64,000 nt of DNA, taken from Nitrosospira lacus (GTDB lineage Bacteria > Pseudomonadota > Gammaproteobacteria > Burkholderiales > Nitrosomonadaceae). Each line of letters begins with the position of its first letter. The first letter of the stretch is position 1. Positions 16,834 to 26,546 of the stretch are shown piece by piece. The notes under the pieces are model-generated. The model made no database searches. It worked only from the letters and a program-made list of their open reading frames with translations, and was not told where the DNA came from. The stretch spans positions 2,389,137 to 2,453,136 of the forward strand of contig NZ_CP021106.3 of assembly GCF_000355765.4 (NCBI RefSeq), written 5' to 3'. Position numbers and translations under genes: made by a program.

Positions 16834-18750
16834 CTAAAAGAAATAATTGACGGAAAAAACACCCTCGTTGTAATGGTCGTAGCGGTTCAATTCCACCCGC
16901 ACATCCAGATCCTGCGAGAGCGCATAGCGGGTGATGAACTGGGAAGTGAAAAAACGCTTGCTATCCCCCAGGAAAAAAATCTGGTAGCTGCCTGCAAGCT
17001 TGACCCTCAAATTTTTCGTGACATCGTAGTACGCACCCACCTCGATATCGCCACCCAGACGGAAATTCTCTTTCAAATGCCCCGAAACCTCCGCTTTTAC
17101 ATCGACAAGGGAAAACAGAAGCAGGGGCGAGAAGAAATCCGGCCGATAGGAAAGGCCTCTGCCATAGCTGCCCTTGATGGAATTGCAATAGTTGCAATTG
17201 TAGTCCTTGAGAGTGTCGATCCCCACATCCAGGCGCCAGGAAAATTTGGGAAGCAGGGGGTCGTAGGGGTTGAGCGAGGTGATGGAAAGAATCTTGGCCC
17301 GATCCAGCCTTATCCGGTCGGAATCCAGGTAATAGCGGAGCGCGAAATCCAGGAAAATGATTTCCGAGTTCTTATCGTAGCCCACATCCCTGGCCATTAA
17401 ATCATGGTAGGCTGGGCGATAGGCAAATTCCATGAAAGGTTCGTGCGAGTTGTGGCCGACCCCCACACGAAACCGGTCTGTCCCGTGGCCCTGGTCCGGC
17501 CGGGTGGAGAAGTGCGTGATTTCACTTTTGACATCTTCGACAACCTGCAGGCGGCTTCTCGCCCGCAGAACCGAACGCGGTATTTTTATTTCCTTGTCGC
17601 TCTTTTCCTGCATGCTCTGATATTGCAGGTAGTCCATATAAGCATTCAGCACGAGCGCTTGCGATGGAGGGGAAAGATTTACAAAAGCAGTGCTTTCGGG
17701 CGAGATTTTCCCCTTGACCAGCTTTTCCAAGATCTTTTTTTCGCGCTTGATCATCTTGAGGCGCTTATCGTTCATCTGGGTGAGCACCGCGGGCCGGTAC
17801 ACGACATTTTTCACCAGGCCTTCCTGCGCCATTACGATTTTTACCGTATCGGTCGGGATCACGCTAAAAAAAAACGAGTCTTTCAATCGCAGGTCGGGGT
17901 TGGCAATCTCCAGCAGGGCAAGCACATGGTAAGAGCAGTTTTCCTGAAAATAGTAATAATCGAAATAAGTGCCGCCCAGTTCCCATAAGTGCAGAATCAT
18001 CGTGTTCAACTGGTCTTCGGTAAACTTGAGCTCGTATTCCCAAAGATCCCGGCTTTCCCAATTATTGTATTCCTGCACCTTGGTGTAATAGGGAAAAATG
18101 GCAAAACGGCCCTGGAATGCACCCGTCAAGCCCTTGAATGCATAAAGAAACGAATTCTCGGTATCCGTCACCGCGGCATAATTTGCACCATAGTTCATCA
18201 GATTATTGCCGCTGCCCGTCCTGCGGCTATCGATGCGCATAAGCGTATGGCCGAACATGGATGCGGGGTTGTTCAGGAAATAGGAGGCAAAGACCAATGT
18301 TGCCCCGATCGGATCTAAAGTTTTTACCCAACGGTCGAGCCGGTCACATGGCTGTATTTCCAGGCGATCAAGGTCGAACGATAGTTGCCGGTTCAGCCAT
18401 TTGAACCGGGCGGGAAAGTTGCACTGCGGATGCTCCTTGCCTTCCGTAACATCGGCTAGCGGAACAAAGAAGCTGGCGAGCGTCGCCGCGAGCTCGGCTT
18501 CCGGATCAGTTTTCCCTTGGGGAGAGTTGAAAAACTCCATTCCATCGGCTTCGCTGACCATGCCACCCAGGAGTCTCGTGTCGTACTTTAAAAGCAGGTG
18601 CCAAACGCGCTCATGGGCAAGTTTCTTTTGCTTGGCTTGCTGTTGCAGTTCCGCCAGGTAGTGGGTGGCGTCTTTTTGTTTGGAATGGGCAGATGCAGGA
18701 AAAAAGCAAAACCAGCAAAGCAGCCCAACTACAATACTGATATGCCGCAC
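16834..18750 (-). CDS. DUF4105 (Lnb-type) outer-envelope protein
   Basis: Predicted 638 aa with an N-terminal signal peptide (cleavage after SAHS-like Ala). The DUF4105 core is visible as NPASMFGHTLMRID, followed by YGANYAAVTDTENSF and a FQENCSYHVLALLE block carrying a conserved Cys-His. This core is shared with the Lnb lipoprotein N-acyltransferases, in which the Cys acts as nucleophile. The C-terminal 230 residues alternate short beta strands and end with VFSVNYFF, a typical C-terminal beta-barrel signature, so it is probably outer-membrane inserted. It lies 66 bp downstream of the DUF3015 gene behind a terminator. The acyltransferase role is from family knowledge; the barrel is inference. 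Confidence 0.85.
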   Translation of the reverse strand: MRHISIVVGLLCWFCFFPASAHSKQKDATHYLAELQQQAKQKKLAHERVWHLLLKYDTRLLGGMVSEADGMEFFNSPQGKTDPEAELAATLASFFVPLADVTEGKEHPQCNFPARFKWLNRQLSFDLDRLEIQPCDRLDRWVKTLDPIGATLVFASYFLNNPASMFGHTLMRIDSRRTGSGNNLMNYGANYAAVTDTENSFLYAFKGLTGAFQGRFAIFPYYTKVQEYNNWESRDLWEYELKFTEDQLNTMILHLWELGGTYFDYYYFQENCSYHVLALLEIANPDLRLKDSFFFSVIPTDTVKIVMAQEGLVKNVVYRPAVLTQMNDKRLKMIKREKKILEKLVKGKISPESTAFVNLSPPSQALVLNAYMDYLQYQSMQEKSDKEIKIPRSVLRARSRLQVVEDVKSEITHFSTRPDQGHGTDRFRVGVGHNSHEPFMEFAYRPAYHDLMARDVGYDKNSEIIFLDFALRYYLDSDRIRLDRAKILSITSLNPYDPLLPKFSWRLDVGIDTLKDYNCNYCNSIKGSYGRGLSYRPDFFSPLLLFSLVDVKAEVSGHLKENFRLGGDIEVGAYYDVTKNLRVKLAGSYQIFFLGDSKRFFTSQFITRYALSQDLDVRVELNRYDHYNEGVFSVNYFF

Positions 18751-18773
18751 AAGGAACCGTAGGAGTGATAGCG

Positions 18774-18810
18774 ATAAAAAACGGGCATAGGCTTCCGCCT
18801 ATACCCGTTG
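18774..18810 (-). terminator. Rho-independent terminator after the DUF3015 gene
   Basis: Stem of about 13 bp (AACGGGyATAGGC with its complement) and a 4-nt loop, followed on the minus strand by a TTTTT run. It separates the DUF3015 gene from the DUF4105 gene. Confidence 0.85.
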
Positions 18811-18816
18811 TCATTT

Positions 18817-19326
18817 TTAATCCAATGCGGCTTGCTTGATATTACAGGAACTTGCAAGCGTGGGATGGCGGGTTAACTGATTTTCCAGCTGACTCAATAA
18901 TTCGGTTGAAGTTGTTTGATCACTTGCTACTAAACTGTCAAATTTCTCCTGAACCATTGTGCCAAATTCTTGATGCTTTGCTGCAGGACACTGGTATAAA
19001 CTGGCTAGTGTAGACAGATTTTCGCCTTTGCCTTGCGCCATTTCTTTAACCAGGCTGGTGTAATTCTCCTGCGCAAATACTTCCCGTTCTTTGCTTATTT
19101 TTACTAATCCATGGTCGCCGCAGTTCGAGGTTCCGAACGTAATCCCCAAAGTCTGGGACCCGAATGTTCCATTGGTTGTTGCAGCAAAGACCTGATGGAT
19201 GCCGGGCTTCGATCCTAGAACCATTGAACCCAGCCCACAACCTGCTGCACCATATCCAGCTGCAAAAACAGAAACAGGAAGTAAAAACAGAGAAGTTGCT
19301 GCCGCAATCAGACTATATCGTTTCAT
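18817..19326 (-). CDS. DUF3015 family secreted protein
   Basis: Predicted 169 aa. A clean signal peptide ends at VFAA, after which the mature protein begins GYGAAGCGLGSMVLG, the glycine- and cysteine-containing block typical of DUF3015. NGTFGSQTLGITFGTSNC follows as the second family block; four Cys suggest disulfides. These proteins are periplasmic or secreted; their role is unknown. It has its own promoter region (19327-19440, AT-rich) and the terminator listed. Confidence 0.9.
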   Translation of the reverse strand: MKRYSLIAAATSLFLLPVSVFAAGYGAAGCGLGSMVLGSKPGIHQVFAATTNGTFGSQTLGITFGTSNCGDHGLVKISKEREVFAQENYTSLVKEMAQGKGENLSTLASLYQCPAAKHQEFGTMVQEKFDSLVASDQTTSTELLSQLENQLTRHPTLASSCNIKQAALD

Positions 19327-20478
19327 AATTCTCTCTCCATAAAGAGGTTGCTGTCACGTCAATTTAGATCAACTATCCAATAGTTTTAAAGTACCCAATT
19401 TCAAAAATCATAAAATGATCCAGAAAGAATAATGGCTTCTCGCTAGACCCAAATTGAATTTACTGAACGTCTCTCAGATTGTCAAATTTTTATTGAGTTT
19501 TAGGAAGTTAAAGTGAGTTCGGCCTTAATAATTTGGGTATTGCAAGGCAGAGAGTGAACTCACCATCCTCAAGAATGCTATTGATACAATTGGACACATA
19601 AGTTGGATTTTCTCGATACAATTCAGCGATTGGGCTTATCTGGCTCCATAGGGGCCAGATCATTTCCCGATCAAGGTGCCTTCCTCTCAAGAACCGCATG
19701 AGGAATGTATACCCCAAGACTTCGATTGCTGCAGACGGGCGCACAGGCCAATGACAGGCGGCCAGTCATTCGCGCGGTGTAACGGCTCGAATTGCGATAG
19801 ACCGGCATATATCATGATCAATCTTTGAACGCATGATGGCTGTTTATCGATCTACAACGGCCGACATTTTAAGGATTACAGGCAGAGACGGCTGCCTGTA
19901 ATCTGATAGCCCTTCTTGCGGAGTCACTGGTTCGGAGAAACTGCACGCCCTCCGCTAATATCCCGACAGACGGCGGGGTGATTTTCCCGTCGTCAAGGAG
20001 TTTATTGATAAATCTTTGGCCTTGGAGTCCTTGGGATGTGGCATTAATGGGACATAAATTTGGTATGTCACATTGACGAGGCTTCAGGGCGGTTCCATGC
20101 CTGCATGTGCGATATCTCGCATATACTTGGACTTCCCCTGAAACGGTAGACATTCCGGGGAAAGTCCAGCTCATCGATCCCGTCCAGTCGTTGCCGCCAT
20201 GGAGAAGTTCTGATTTCCAGTGTTAGGTTTGGAAGACATTGTTCGATATCCCTCCAGACCGAACTACCAGGTGCGATAAGTTGGCCCGAGCGCTCGAATT
20301 TGCGTGCATCGTAAGCGCTGACTGTTGGACAGGGCGTGCTGGCGAAGATTGGCGAATCCGTCGAGAGAAAGGTCATTTGACTACCGTCGTCGAATTTTCC
20401 TTTGAAATCCACTCACGATTTATGAGCATCAACGAATCGTTGATGGAGGATGTTTCTTCAATCGTAAGGAGTTAGCAA
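19327..20478. other. 1.15 kb intergenic region, weak ORFs only
   Basis: Only short ORFs with no recognisable motif are found (19508-19744 and 20068-20412 on minus). Composition is mixed and the sequence looks like decayed genes. The end of this stretch is the promoter region of ogt. Confidence 0.4.
20068..20412 (-). CDS. possible hypothetical protein
   Basis: 114 codons starting MDFKGKFDDGS and divergent from ogt (66 bp apart). No motif, signal peptide or TM segment is seen, and there is no good ribosome-binding site. It could equally be a chance ORF. Confidence 0.25.
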   Translation of the reverse strand: MDFKGKFDDGSQMTFLSTDSPIFASTPCPTVSAYDARKFERSGQLIAPGSSVWRDIEQCLPNLTLEIRTSPWRQRLDGIDELDFPRNVYRFRGSPSICEISHMQAWNRPEASSM

Positions 20479-20979
20479 ATGTCATATGTATACAAGGTAA
20501 TAGACTCACCCATCGGCAAATTAAAACTTGTTGCAAATGGGTCAAGGCTCTCTGCAATTTTATGGGAAAACGATAAACCAAATCGAGTACGGCTTGGCCC
20601 GATTCACGAAGATAAAGATAATCCCATTCTGGCAGAGACGGAACGGCAACTAAATGAGTATTTCGCGGGAAAAAGAAACTGTTTCGAGCTTGAACTCGAC
20701 TTTGTTGGAACCGAATTCCAAAGAAAGGTTTGGGAGACGCTATTGACTATTCCATTCGGAGAAACTCGCAGCTACGGGGAAATTGCGGCACAAATTGGCA
20801 ATGCAAAGGCAGTTCGGGCGGTGGGTGCTGCAACTGGAAAAAATCCGATCTCGATTATCACTCCTTGCCATCGCGTAATAGGTACATCGGGCGATCTCAC
20901 GGGATTTGCTGGTGGACTCCGAGCAAAAAGGATGTTGCTCACATTAGAGAGCGATAATACGTCGCAAACCGCAGTGTGA
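20479..20979 (+). CDS. ogt: methylated-DNA--[protein]-cysteine S-methyltransferase
   Basis: Predicted 166 aa, the normal length of Ogt. The active site PCHRVIG (20872-20892) holds the methyl-accepting Cys, preceded by the DNA-recognition segment RSYGEIAAQIG and AVRAVGAA. It removes O6-alkyl groups from guanine in a suicidal reaction in the cytosol. An AAGGAG site lies 8 nt before the ATG at 20479. It stands alone. Confidence 0.95.
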   Translation: MSYVYKVIDSPIGKLKLVANGSRLSAILWENDKPNRVRLGPIHEDKDNPILAETERQLNEYFAGKRNCFELELDFVGTEFQRKVWETLLTIPFGETRSYGEIAAQIGNAKAVRAVGAATGKNPISIITPCHRVIGTSGDLTGFAGGLRAKRMLLTLESDNTSQTAV

Positions 20980-21230
20980 CCGATGGTGACTTATCGAGCG
21001 GCATGTACGAGATGTATTTTTCATATCAAATTCCATGATGCGGACGGCTTGGTGACCTTGGCGCAGCTATGCCGTGTTGCACATTTGGAGCATCAAGAAA
21101 GATGCTGCTAAAGTTTAGCGTGGCTACCAAGGCTGCTCATAGTCTACTATTATTCATAGCGCCATGAATAATGACGTCCTTTACCATTCATGAATCACAA
21201 GGAAAAGTCACGTCCAGATAAACTTTCGCC

Positions 21231-23168
21231 TTAGGAGCCTATCTTCCGTCGCTGGCAGACTTCTCCATTCCGCCGGCCGACGAATTCCATGATCTCTGCG
21301 TGGGGCCGTGGCAATTCCCACGTCCCATCGCTGATCTTCCGCACCGCCTCGAACGGCCGATCGTCGGCGTATGTTTCCAGTTCATCCAGACCACTTGTGG
21401 TCAATGCAACTGTACTATCGTTGACCTCCACCTTCATCGCCGTACGCGGGATGCCCGCAAGGAATCCCGCGCAGAATTCGATCAGGTCCCTGTTTTCGTG
21501 AAGCAGATCATCGCGGGTCATCTCGTAGGGAATTCCCGGAATACCCAGATCTTCTATCGGCATCCCGTCGGCGGCGCCGCTGCGAAGCGCGCGGCGAATG
21601 GCTACCGTGTAGCCGACATCGGCAGGCAGCCGTTCAAGCTCGAAAGGCGTACCCACCAAGGCTTCACGAAGATCATAATGCGTCCAGACGTTGGCTCCTC
21701 CCGCGCCGCTGCCCTCCCCCACGCATACCAGTGTGCCTATCGCATTGTCGACAAAGCCCGCGGCGAACAGATCACCCGCTGAATACGTATTGGGGTCCAC
21801 CACACACACGATCGGCCCGCTATAGCGCTGGCCGATATCATTGCACCAGTCGGGATCGGTCAACGGCAAGGGTTGTGAATAAGCCTCTCCCGTGGCGATC
21901 GCCGCCTCGAGAGACGGCAACCAGGCTTCGAACTCCATCCGGTTGAAAGGACTGCGCGCCAGGGCCCGCATCAGCGGAGTCGCCAGCACGCTAAAGCGCG
22001 CGGGCGTAACAGTATTCGGCGTGAACAGCTGCAGCAATCGCTCGGCCGCCCAGATCAACCCCCCGGGATTGCCGCGCAAATCAAGGATCAGGCCGGTTTC
22101 CGGCAAAAGATCCAGCAGCCGTATCACCTCGGCGATGAAGGCGTCATCATCATCGACATCGAAGCTCCAGATACGCAAATAACCCAATTCGCCCTGCGCC
22201 TTATCTTTGATGACCTTGGCCGCAAGTGTGTCTTGAAACCAGGTCTTGATCCACCCTTTGTCACGTGCAACAGCGACACCGCTGCGCTCGGCCTGCCATA
22301 CGCTTCCTGAAAACATCATTTTCTTCGCGCGCCGCACGACCTCTGCCGCCGGGTTCGCGGCAATATAACGTGATGCACGCGAGCCCGGCCGCTGGCTGGT
22401 TTCCGCGCGGGCAGGATGAACGACACGCCAGGGAATGCGAACCTCCCGGCGCGTCTCGCCGGGCAGAATCCGGTAGCCGATGTCTACCAGCATCTCATCC
22501 GGGGGCGGTCCTCCCTCAAGCGCCCTGAAAGTAAGGGACTCCAGCGCCCTGGCACGGCGCGCGTCCGGACGTCCGCCGGTTTCCCGGTCCGAGTACAAAT
22601 CCACCGCCCTGGCAAAGGGAATGCTATTCCAGCTTTCCAGCACGACGCCTGCCGTAAATTTGGGATCGCGTATCAACTGGGGCGCCGACACTTTCGAAAC
22701 CACGAAGACCGGATCATCGTGCGAACCATATTGCTCAACGAGAAACGGGAGTGTCGCCACCGCCCCTTGGCCGGCCCTGGGTCCACTATAACGGGTATGC
22801 GCATCGCGCAAGCCCAGAACAATCGAAGTAAGCGCCAGGTGGAATTCCCCCTCCGATAACTCGGCAACGCGGCTGCGCAGCAGATGTAATGCCTGCACTG
22901 GATCAAGCGCGTAGGCGGCGCGTTTCTGGGGAAGATGACAATAGGCGCCGCTGATTACGGTAATCAGCGCGTCAATGATCCGGAGCCGCTCTCCGCCATC
23001 CAGCACGTACGCGAGTTCAATCCGGGCGCCGGCCTCGCCCCCCGTCTCTCCTCGCCTGGCACGCGCCGCCGGGGGGGGGGTGCCAAAGAGAAATTCACTG
23101 AGAAGCTGGCCGGTCTGGGCTCTAAGCAGGGTGGCGTCAGCATCCCTGCCACCAGTCATATGGATCAT
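21231..23168 (-). CDS. S41-family (tail-specific protease-like) peptidase
   Basis: Predicted 645 aa. The C-terminal half carries the S41 core: LGYLRIWSFD, LILDLRGNPGG and VDPNTYSAGDLFAAGF, where the Ser of TYSAGD is the predicted nucleophile. No signal peptide is seen, so it may be cytosolic or exported another way. It is the last gene of a three-gene unit, 14 bp after the amidohydrolase. A run of ten G (23071-23080) near codon 30 encodes a Pro run and could slip. A substrate cannot be read from sequence. Confidence 0.85.
   Translation of the reverse strand: MIHMTGGRDADATLLRAQTGQLLSEFLFGTPPPAARARRGETGGEAGARIELAYVLDGGERLRIIDALITVISGAYCHLPQKRAAYALDPVQALHLLRSRVAELSEGEFHLALTSIVLGLRDAHTRYSGPRAGQGAVATLPFLVEQYGSHDDPVFVVSKVSAPQLIRDPKFTAGVVLESWNSIPFARAVDLYSDRETGGRPDARRARALESLTFRALEGGPPPDEMLVDIGYRILPGETRREVRIPWRVVHPARAETSQRPGSRASRYIAANPAAEVVRRAKKMMFSGSVWQAERSGVAVARDKGWIKTWFQDTLAAKVIKDKAQGELGYLRIWSFDVDDDDAFIAEVIRLLDLLPETGLILDLRGNPGGLIWAAERLLQLFTPNTVTPARFSVLATPLMRALARSPFNRMEFEAWLPSLEAAIATGEAYSQPLPLTDPDWCNDIGQRYSGPIVCVVDPNTYSAGDLFAAGFVDNAIGTLVCVGEGSGAGGANVWTHYDLREALVGTPFELERLPADVGYTVAIRRALRSGAADGMPIEDLGIPGIPYEMTRDDLLHENRDLIEFCAGFLAGIPRTAMKVEVNDSTVALTTSGLDELETYADDRPFEAVRKISDGTWELPRPHAEIMEFVGRRNGEVCQRRKIGS
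23071..23080. repeat. G10 homopolymer tract inside the S41 peptidase gene
   Basis: Ten consecutive G on plus (C on minus) fall at about codons 30-33 of the peptidase. A one-base slip would shift the frame near the N terminus. Confidence 0.9.
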
Positions 23169-23182
23169 GAGTTTTTCAAGAA

Positions 23183-24739
23183 CTAATTATAAAAATCGGC
23201 CAGCCCATCCAGCAGCCCGCCATGGAATCCGCGTCCGGAGATCGAAGCAAAAAATTCGCTATCATGCTCAAGCGGCTGGATCGGCGGAACAATAATCGCC
23301 GCCAGATTTTTTGGCAGGCCTCCCACCGGCACTTTTCCCGTGGGCATATCCAGCGCCAGACGCAGGCGTGGTGCGCCACCCGAGCGAATGGATGCGAACG
23401 CGAGCCGGCGGGCACGTTCGATCGCGGTCTTGGGGTCGGCCCGGACTTCTTCAAGCCGCTTGAGGACATCATCGAAAGACCAGGGTTGGGCATCCCCGTC
23501 AAATCGGGTGAGAGCAAGGCGGCGAGGCTGGCCTCGCAGTTGCCCATCGAGATTGATCTCGCTGGTTTGGGTCGCGCCGCCCTGCCTCATGAGCGCCTCG
23601 GTACCATACAAAGGCCGCCCATTCACCACTACCAGCCGTACGTCGGTTTCGGTGGCGCGAAGTATCGTTTTGAAAGGGTCAGCCTTGGGCTTGGCCGCGA
23701 TCACAGCCACGTCGCCCAGCGCGCCGGGCTGCAGGCGGCCCGCCTGCCGCTGCCACGCCTGGGCCAGCACGTCTCCCGGATTGGCGGTGATCATTTTAAC
23801 AAGATCGAAGTCTGTCAACCCCCATCCATTGGCTTCGCTTACCAGCGAAGCCACCTTTACTTCACCAAGCACGTTTCGCGTGCCGGAGGGACCCCAGTCC
23901 GAACCCACGCAAAGGTTGATGCCCCGCATCAATGCCGCCGGGACATCTGTTGTAGTGCCGTACAGCCACAGATTTGAGAATGGCGACCACACAATCGCAC
24001 CTGGTTCACGCCAGGTATCGTAGGCTGCCGGGTCGACCGAATTGGTATGGATGGCCACAAGGTGGCGCTGCAAGCAGCCCGCGGTGCGGGTTGCCAAGTA
24101 TTCCCGCTGCACGATCGACCCCGGCCGGCCCTCGGCACAATGATAAATAAATGTCGCTCCCTGCCGCATGCGGGTGGCCCGCTCGCCAAGCTGGTCTGAT
24201 TTGAGCGTGAGTGTTGACGCCAGCACCTGATGACGGCCAATTTCCCCACCCAGCGTTTCATCCTCGATATTGCGCACCAGCCATCCATCCAGCGGGCGAT
24301 TACTGGGCGGTGAACCCTGGATGCTGGTTGTTCCGCCAATCAATGCACGAACCTCGGCGTAGGCAAGCAGTTCCACCGGCGTCGACTCGATAAAGGCATA
24401 AGCGGGCCAGGTCACGCTCTCGGGATAGGTAGGCCGCGTGGGCCATATATCATGATGCGCGAAGGGTACGGTACGATCGGGCTCGACCCAGAGGGGAAGC
24501 GTAGCATATGCGAGATGGCTGTGCAGGTCGATAAAGCCGGGAATGACAAGATCATTATCGACATCTGCCACCGGCGCGGTTTCGAACCCCGTCGGCCCCT
24601 GGGCTGAACCCTTCGTAACGGCGGCGATGCGCCCATCATCCCCGATCCATACCTTGCCCTGGAAGGTCGCATTCTCGCTCGGCGCAACTTTCAAAGCGCG
24701 GCTGATCGGGACAATGCGGCCGGCGACGACGAGACTCAT
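23183..24739 (-). CDS. amidohydrolase-family metal-dependent hydrolase
   Basis: Predicted 518 aa. PGFIDLHSHLAY contains the HxH metal motif of the amidohydrolase (TIM-barrel) superfamily; VAIHT and GSDWGPSGTRN provide further conserved metal-ligand positions. N- and C-terminal beta-sandwich elements (VVAGRIVPIS, GDVAVI) match the imidazolonepropionase/atrazine-chlorohydrolase branch. The C-terminal 100 residues are an extension. It is the middle gene of the glycosylase-amidohydrolase-S41 unit, 18 bp after the glycosylase. The substrate is unknown. Confidence 0.88.
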   Translation of the reverse strand: MSLVVAGRIVPISRALKVAPSENATFQGKVWIGDDGRIAAVTKGSAQGPTGFETAPVADVDNDLVIPGFIDLHSHLAYATLPLWVEPDRTVPFAHHDIWPTRPTYPESVTWPAYAFIESTPVELLAYAEVRALIGGTTSIQGSPPSNRPLDGWLVRNIEDETLGGEIGRHQVLASTLTLKSDQLGERATRMRQGATFIYHCAEGRPGSIVQREYLATRTAGCLQRHLVAIHTNSVDPAAYDTWREPGAIVWSPFSNLWLYGTTTDVPAALMRGINLCVGSDWGPSGTRNVLGEVKVASLVSEANGWGLTDFDLVKMITANPGDVLAQAWQRQAGRLQPGALGDVAVIAAKPKADPFKTILRATETDVRLVVVNGRPLYGTEALMRQGGATQTSEINLDGQLRGQPRRLALTRFDGDAQPWSFDDVLKRLEEVRADPKTAIERARRLAFASIRSGGAPRLRLALDMPTGKVPVGGLPKNLAAIIVPPIQPLEHDSEFFASISGRGFHGGLLDGLADFYN

Positions 24740-24757
24740 CGGGTCATTGACGCAACC

Positions 24758-25579
24758 CTAAGCGGGAAGCACGCCCTTGGGTACACGGACGATAATGGTT
24801 CTGCGCTTCTCCAGCGGAGTCTCGCCCGTTCGATCCGCCCAGCCTTCCTCGGTGCGCATCCAGGCCGGTGTGCCCGGCGGCAGATCATCCGGCAGGATAT
24901 CCGGCAAATCGCCGGGAGCAAAGGCAGCTCCATACAACGCAAGCGGTTCTGTTACATCGGGGTGATTAATAACCGGCCTCAGAGCCGCCAGCCCATCGTT
25001 CCAGTTCTCAAGCATTTTCGTCACCGCCACCTGCCGCTCCGCGTTCGTGCGGGCCGAACTCTCGGGCCAGGTCGGATGCGTCAGATGCCCGAATGGCAGC
25101 GGAGAACGTCCGGCCGCATCGGGAGAAACGAGCCAGCTCTGCCATGCCGTATTGGCGAGCCCGCCCAAGGCCACAACCGCTTCAATCTGGCTGCGATCGA
25201 GAATCGCCTTAATCCATCGATTGCGATAGGCAGTAATCGCGGAATCGCCGATATGGCGGGCTCCGCCGCCTTGACCGTACACGCTATAGAGAAAAGTGTT
25301 GATAAAAACGTAGCTGCGGATGATTCCGAGTCGCTGCAGGAAGCCTTGCGCGCGCTTGCCCGCCGTGCCGGCGAGAATACGCCGCACGACTACTTCATGC
25401 TGCGCGGGGTCCTGCCCGATAATGAGCACGCGTGCGCTGCCATCCAGCCGGCCCCGATGAAAAACAGGACCCCACTCCACACGGAAATCGGCTGGAGGAT
25501 AAACGTCTTCCGCAGGATATTCCGATACAAGCTTGACGAAGGGCTGCCTGTAATAGCCACGATCAAACGGAATAGGCAT
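24758..25579 (-). CDS. uracil-DNA glycosylase superfamily protein
   Basis: Predicted 273 aa. VLIIGQDPAQHE is the catalytic GQDPxxxx motif I; VALGGLANTAWQ and FGHLTHPTWP match the second and third motifs. The fold suits base excision from DNA, but the context (an amidohydrolase and an S41 peptidase behind it) is not that of DNA repair, so another base or nucleoside substrate is possible. It is the first gene of the three-gene unit, starting at 25579. Confidence 0.85.
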   Translation of the reverse strand: MPIPFDRGYYRQPFVKLVSEYPAEDVYPPADFRVEWGPVFHRGRLDGSARVLIIGQDPAQHEVVVRRILAGTAGKRAQGFLQRLGIIRSYVFINTFLYSVYGQGGGARHIGDSAITAYRNRWIKAILDRSQIEAVVALGGLANTAWQSWLVSPDAAGRSPLPFGHLTHPTWPESSARTNAERQVAVTKMLENWNDGLAALRPVINHPDVTEPLALYGAAFAPGDLPDILPDDLPPGTPAWMRTEEGWADRTGETPLEKRRTIIVRVPKGVLPA

Positions 25580-25972
25580 GGATTTATTCCCTCCCGGACA
25601 TAGACCTTTCGCACTCGCCCGGTTACGCTGCCGGCATACTGTTCGCCCGGCTTATTTTCTGAAGCCGAATATTATGGCCTGATGGTTAAACCTGAATCCA
25701 GCGGTTGACCGCCCGCTTGTTTGTTTAATACAACGCTACGTATGGATTTCTTGTTGCTTGATCCTCGCTGCACCGGATTTCTCGATTCCCCTCTCTGTTT
25801 CCGGATTCTGAATATCCAGGCAAAATCACGGATGGCATTTTCCGAAGGACGGAAATTGCAACCTCCCCCTTGCAACCTCCGTCCGGTTGAAAATTTACGC
25901 TCAACATACTGCTGTGTCAACGATGCCTTTCTTCTGCACAAGGCCTCTTCCTGCTCCGCCAACACGATACGG
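25580..25972. other. intergenic region with repeat-end remnant
   Basis: No gene. At 25687-25711 lies a copy of the sequence found at the left end of the 48258 element (AACCTGAATCC..GGTTGACCG). No matching right end is clear, so it may be a decayed element or single end. Confidence 0.5.
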
Positions 25973-26428
25973 CTATTTGGCAAGTTCGATCAACTGATCG
26001 AGCAACGCCCTCTTCTGCTCGCCCAATTCAGCGTAACGCGAATACAGGCGATTGAGGTCGCGGGTGTATTGCTCGATACGTTCCTGGCGCTCCCTCTGTA
26101 TCCGCACGTTATCGTCATAGCTTTGAGGAGGGTTATCCTTGAGGCCGCCCATGGCGTAAGGCGCCTGCATCATCGAGTTAGGCGTTTGTATCGCCTGGGG
26201 GTAATTCTCCTGTATCTCATTGCGGCGCAATTCCTGCGTCATCTGGAATTGCTGGTACACGGCCTGCTGCTCCTGTTGCACGTGATTTAATGCCGTTTCC
26301 AGCTGGGTGACGCGTGGGTTGGGTAGCGGAGGGGCGGTTTTTGGATAGGGATTCGAAACAGTTTGCGCCAGCGCGGAACCGCCCAGACCTGAGCCGAGTA
26401 AAAACAGGGCAAGAATGATCGGCTTCAT
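25973..26428 (-). CDS. secreted coiled-coil protein of unknown function
   Basis: Predicted 151 aa. A signal peptide ends at ALAQ (about residue 22). The mature protein is rich in Gln, Glu and Arg with two helical heptad-like stretches (RVTQLETALNHVQQEQQAV and RIQRERQERIEQYTRDL), so a periplasmic coiled coil is likely. It has no catalytic motif and is not part of an evident operon. Confidence 0.75.
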   Translation of the reverse strand: MKPIILALFLLGSGLGGSALAQTVSNPYPKTAPPLPNPRVTQLETALNHVQQEQQAVYQQFQMTQELRRNEIQENYPQAIQTPNSMMQAPYAMGGLKDNPPQSYDDNVRIQRERQERIEQYTRDLNRLYSRYAELGEQKRALLDQLIELAK

Positions 26429-26546
26429 GACTCCTCCTGGAAATGGGCAGGGGATTCCGTTACGATAGCCACGGTGATAACCTGCCTGGCAATACCTACT
26501 CGCATGTTATTGATCTACCCACTAACACAGTATATCCGAGACCATC

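Noticed and set aside
19508-19744. 78-codon minus-strand ORF
   Set aside because: No motif and no ribosome-binding site; listed only as part of the intergenic region.
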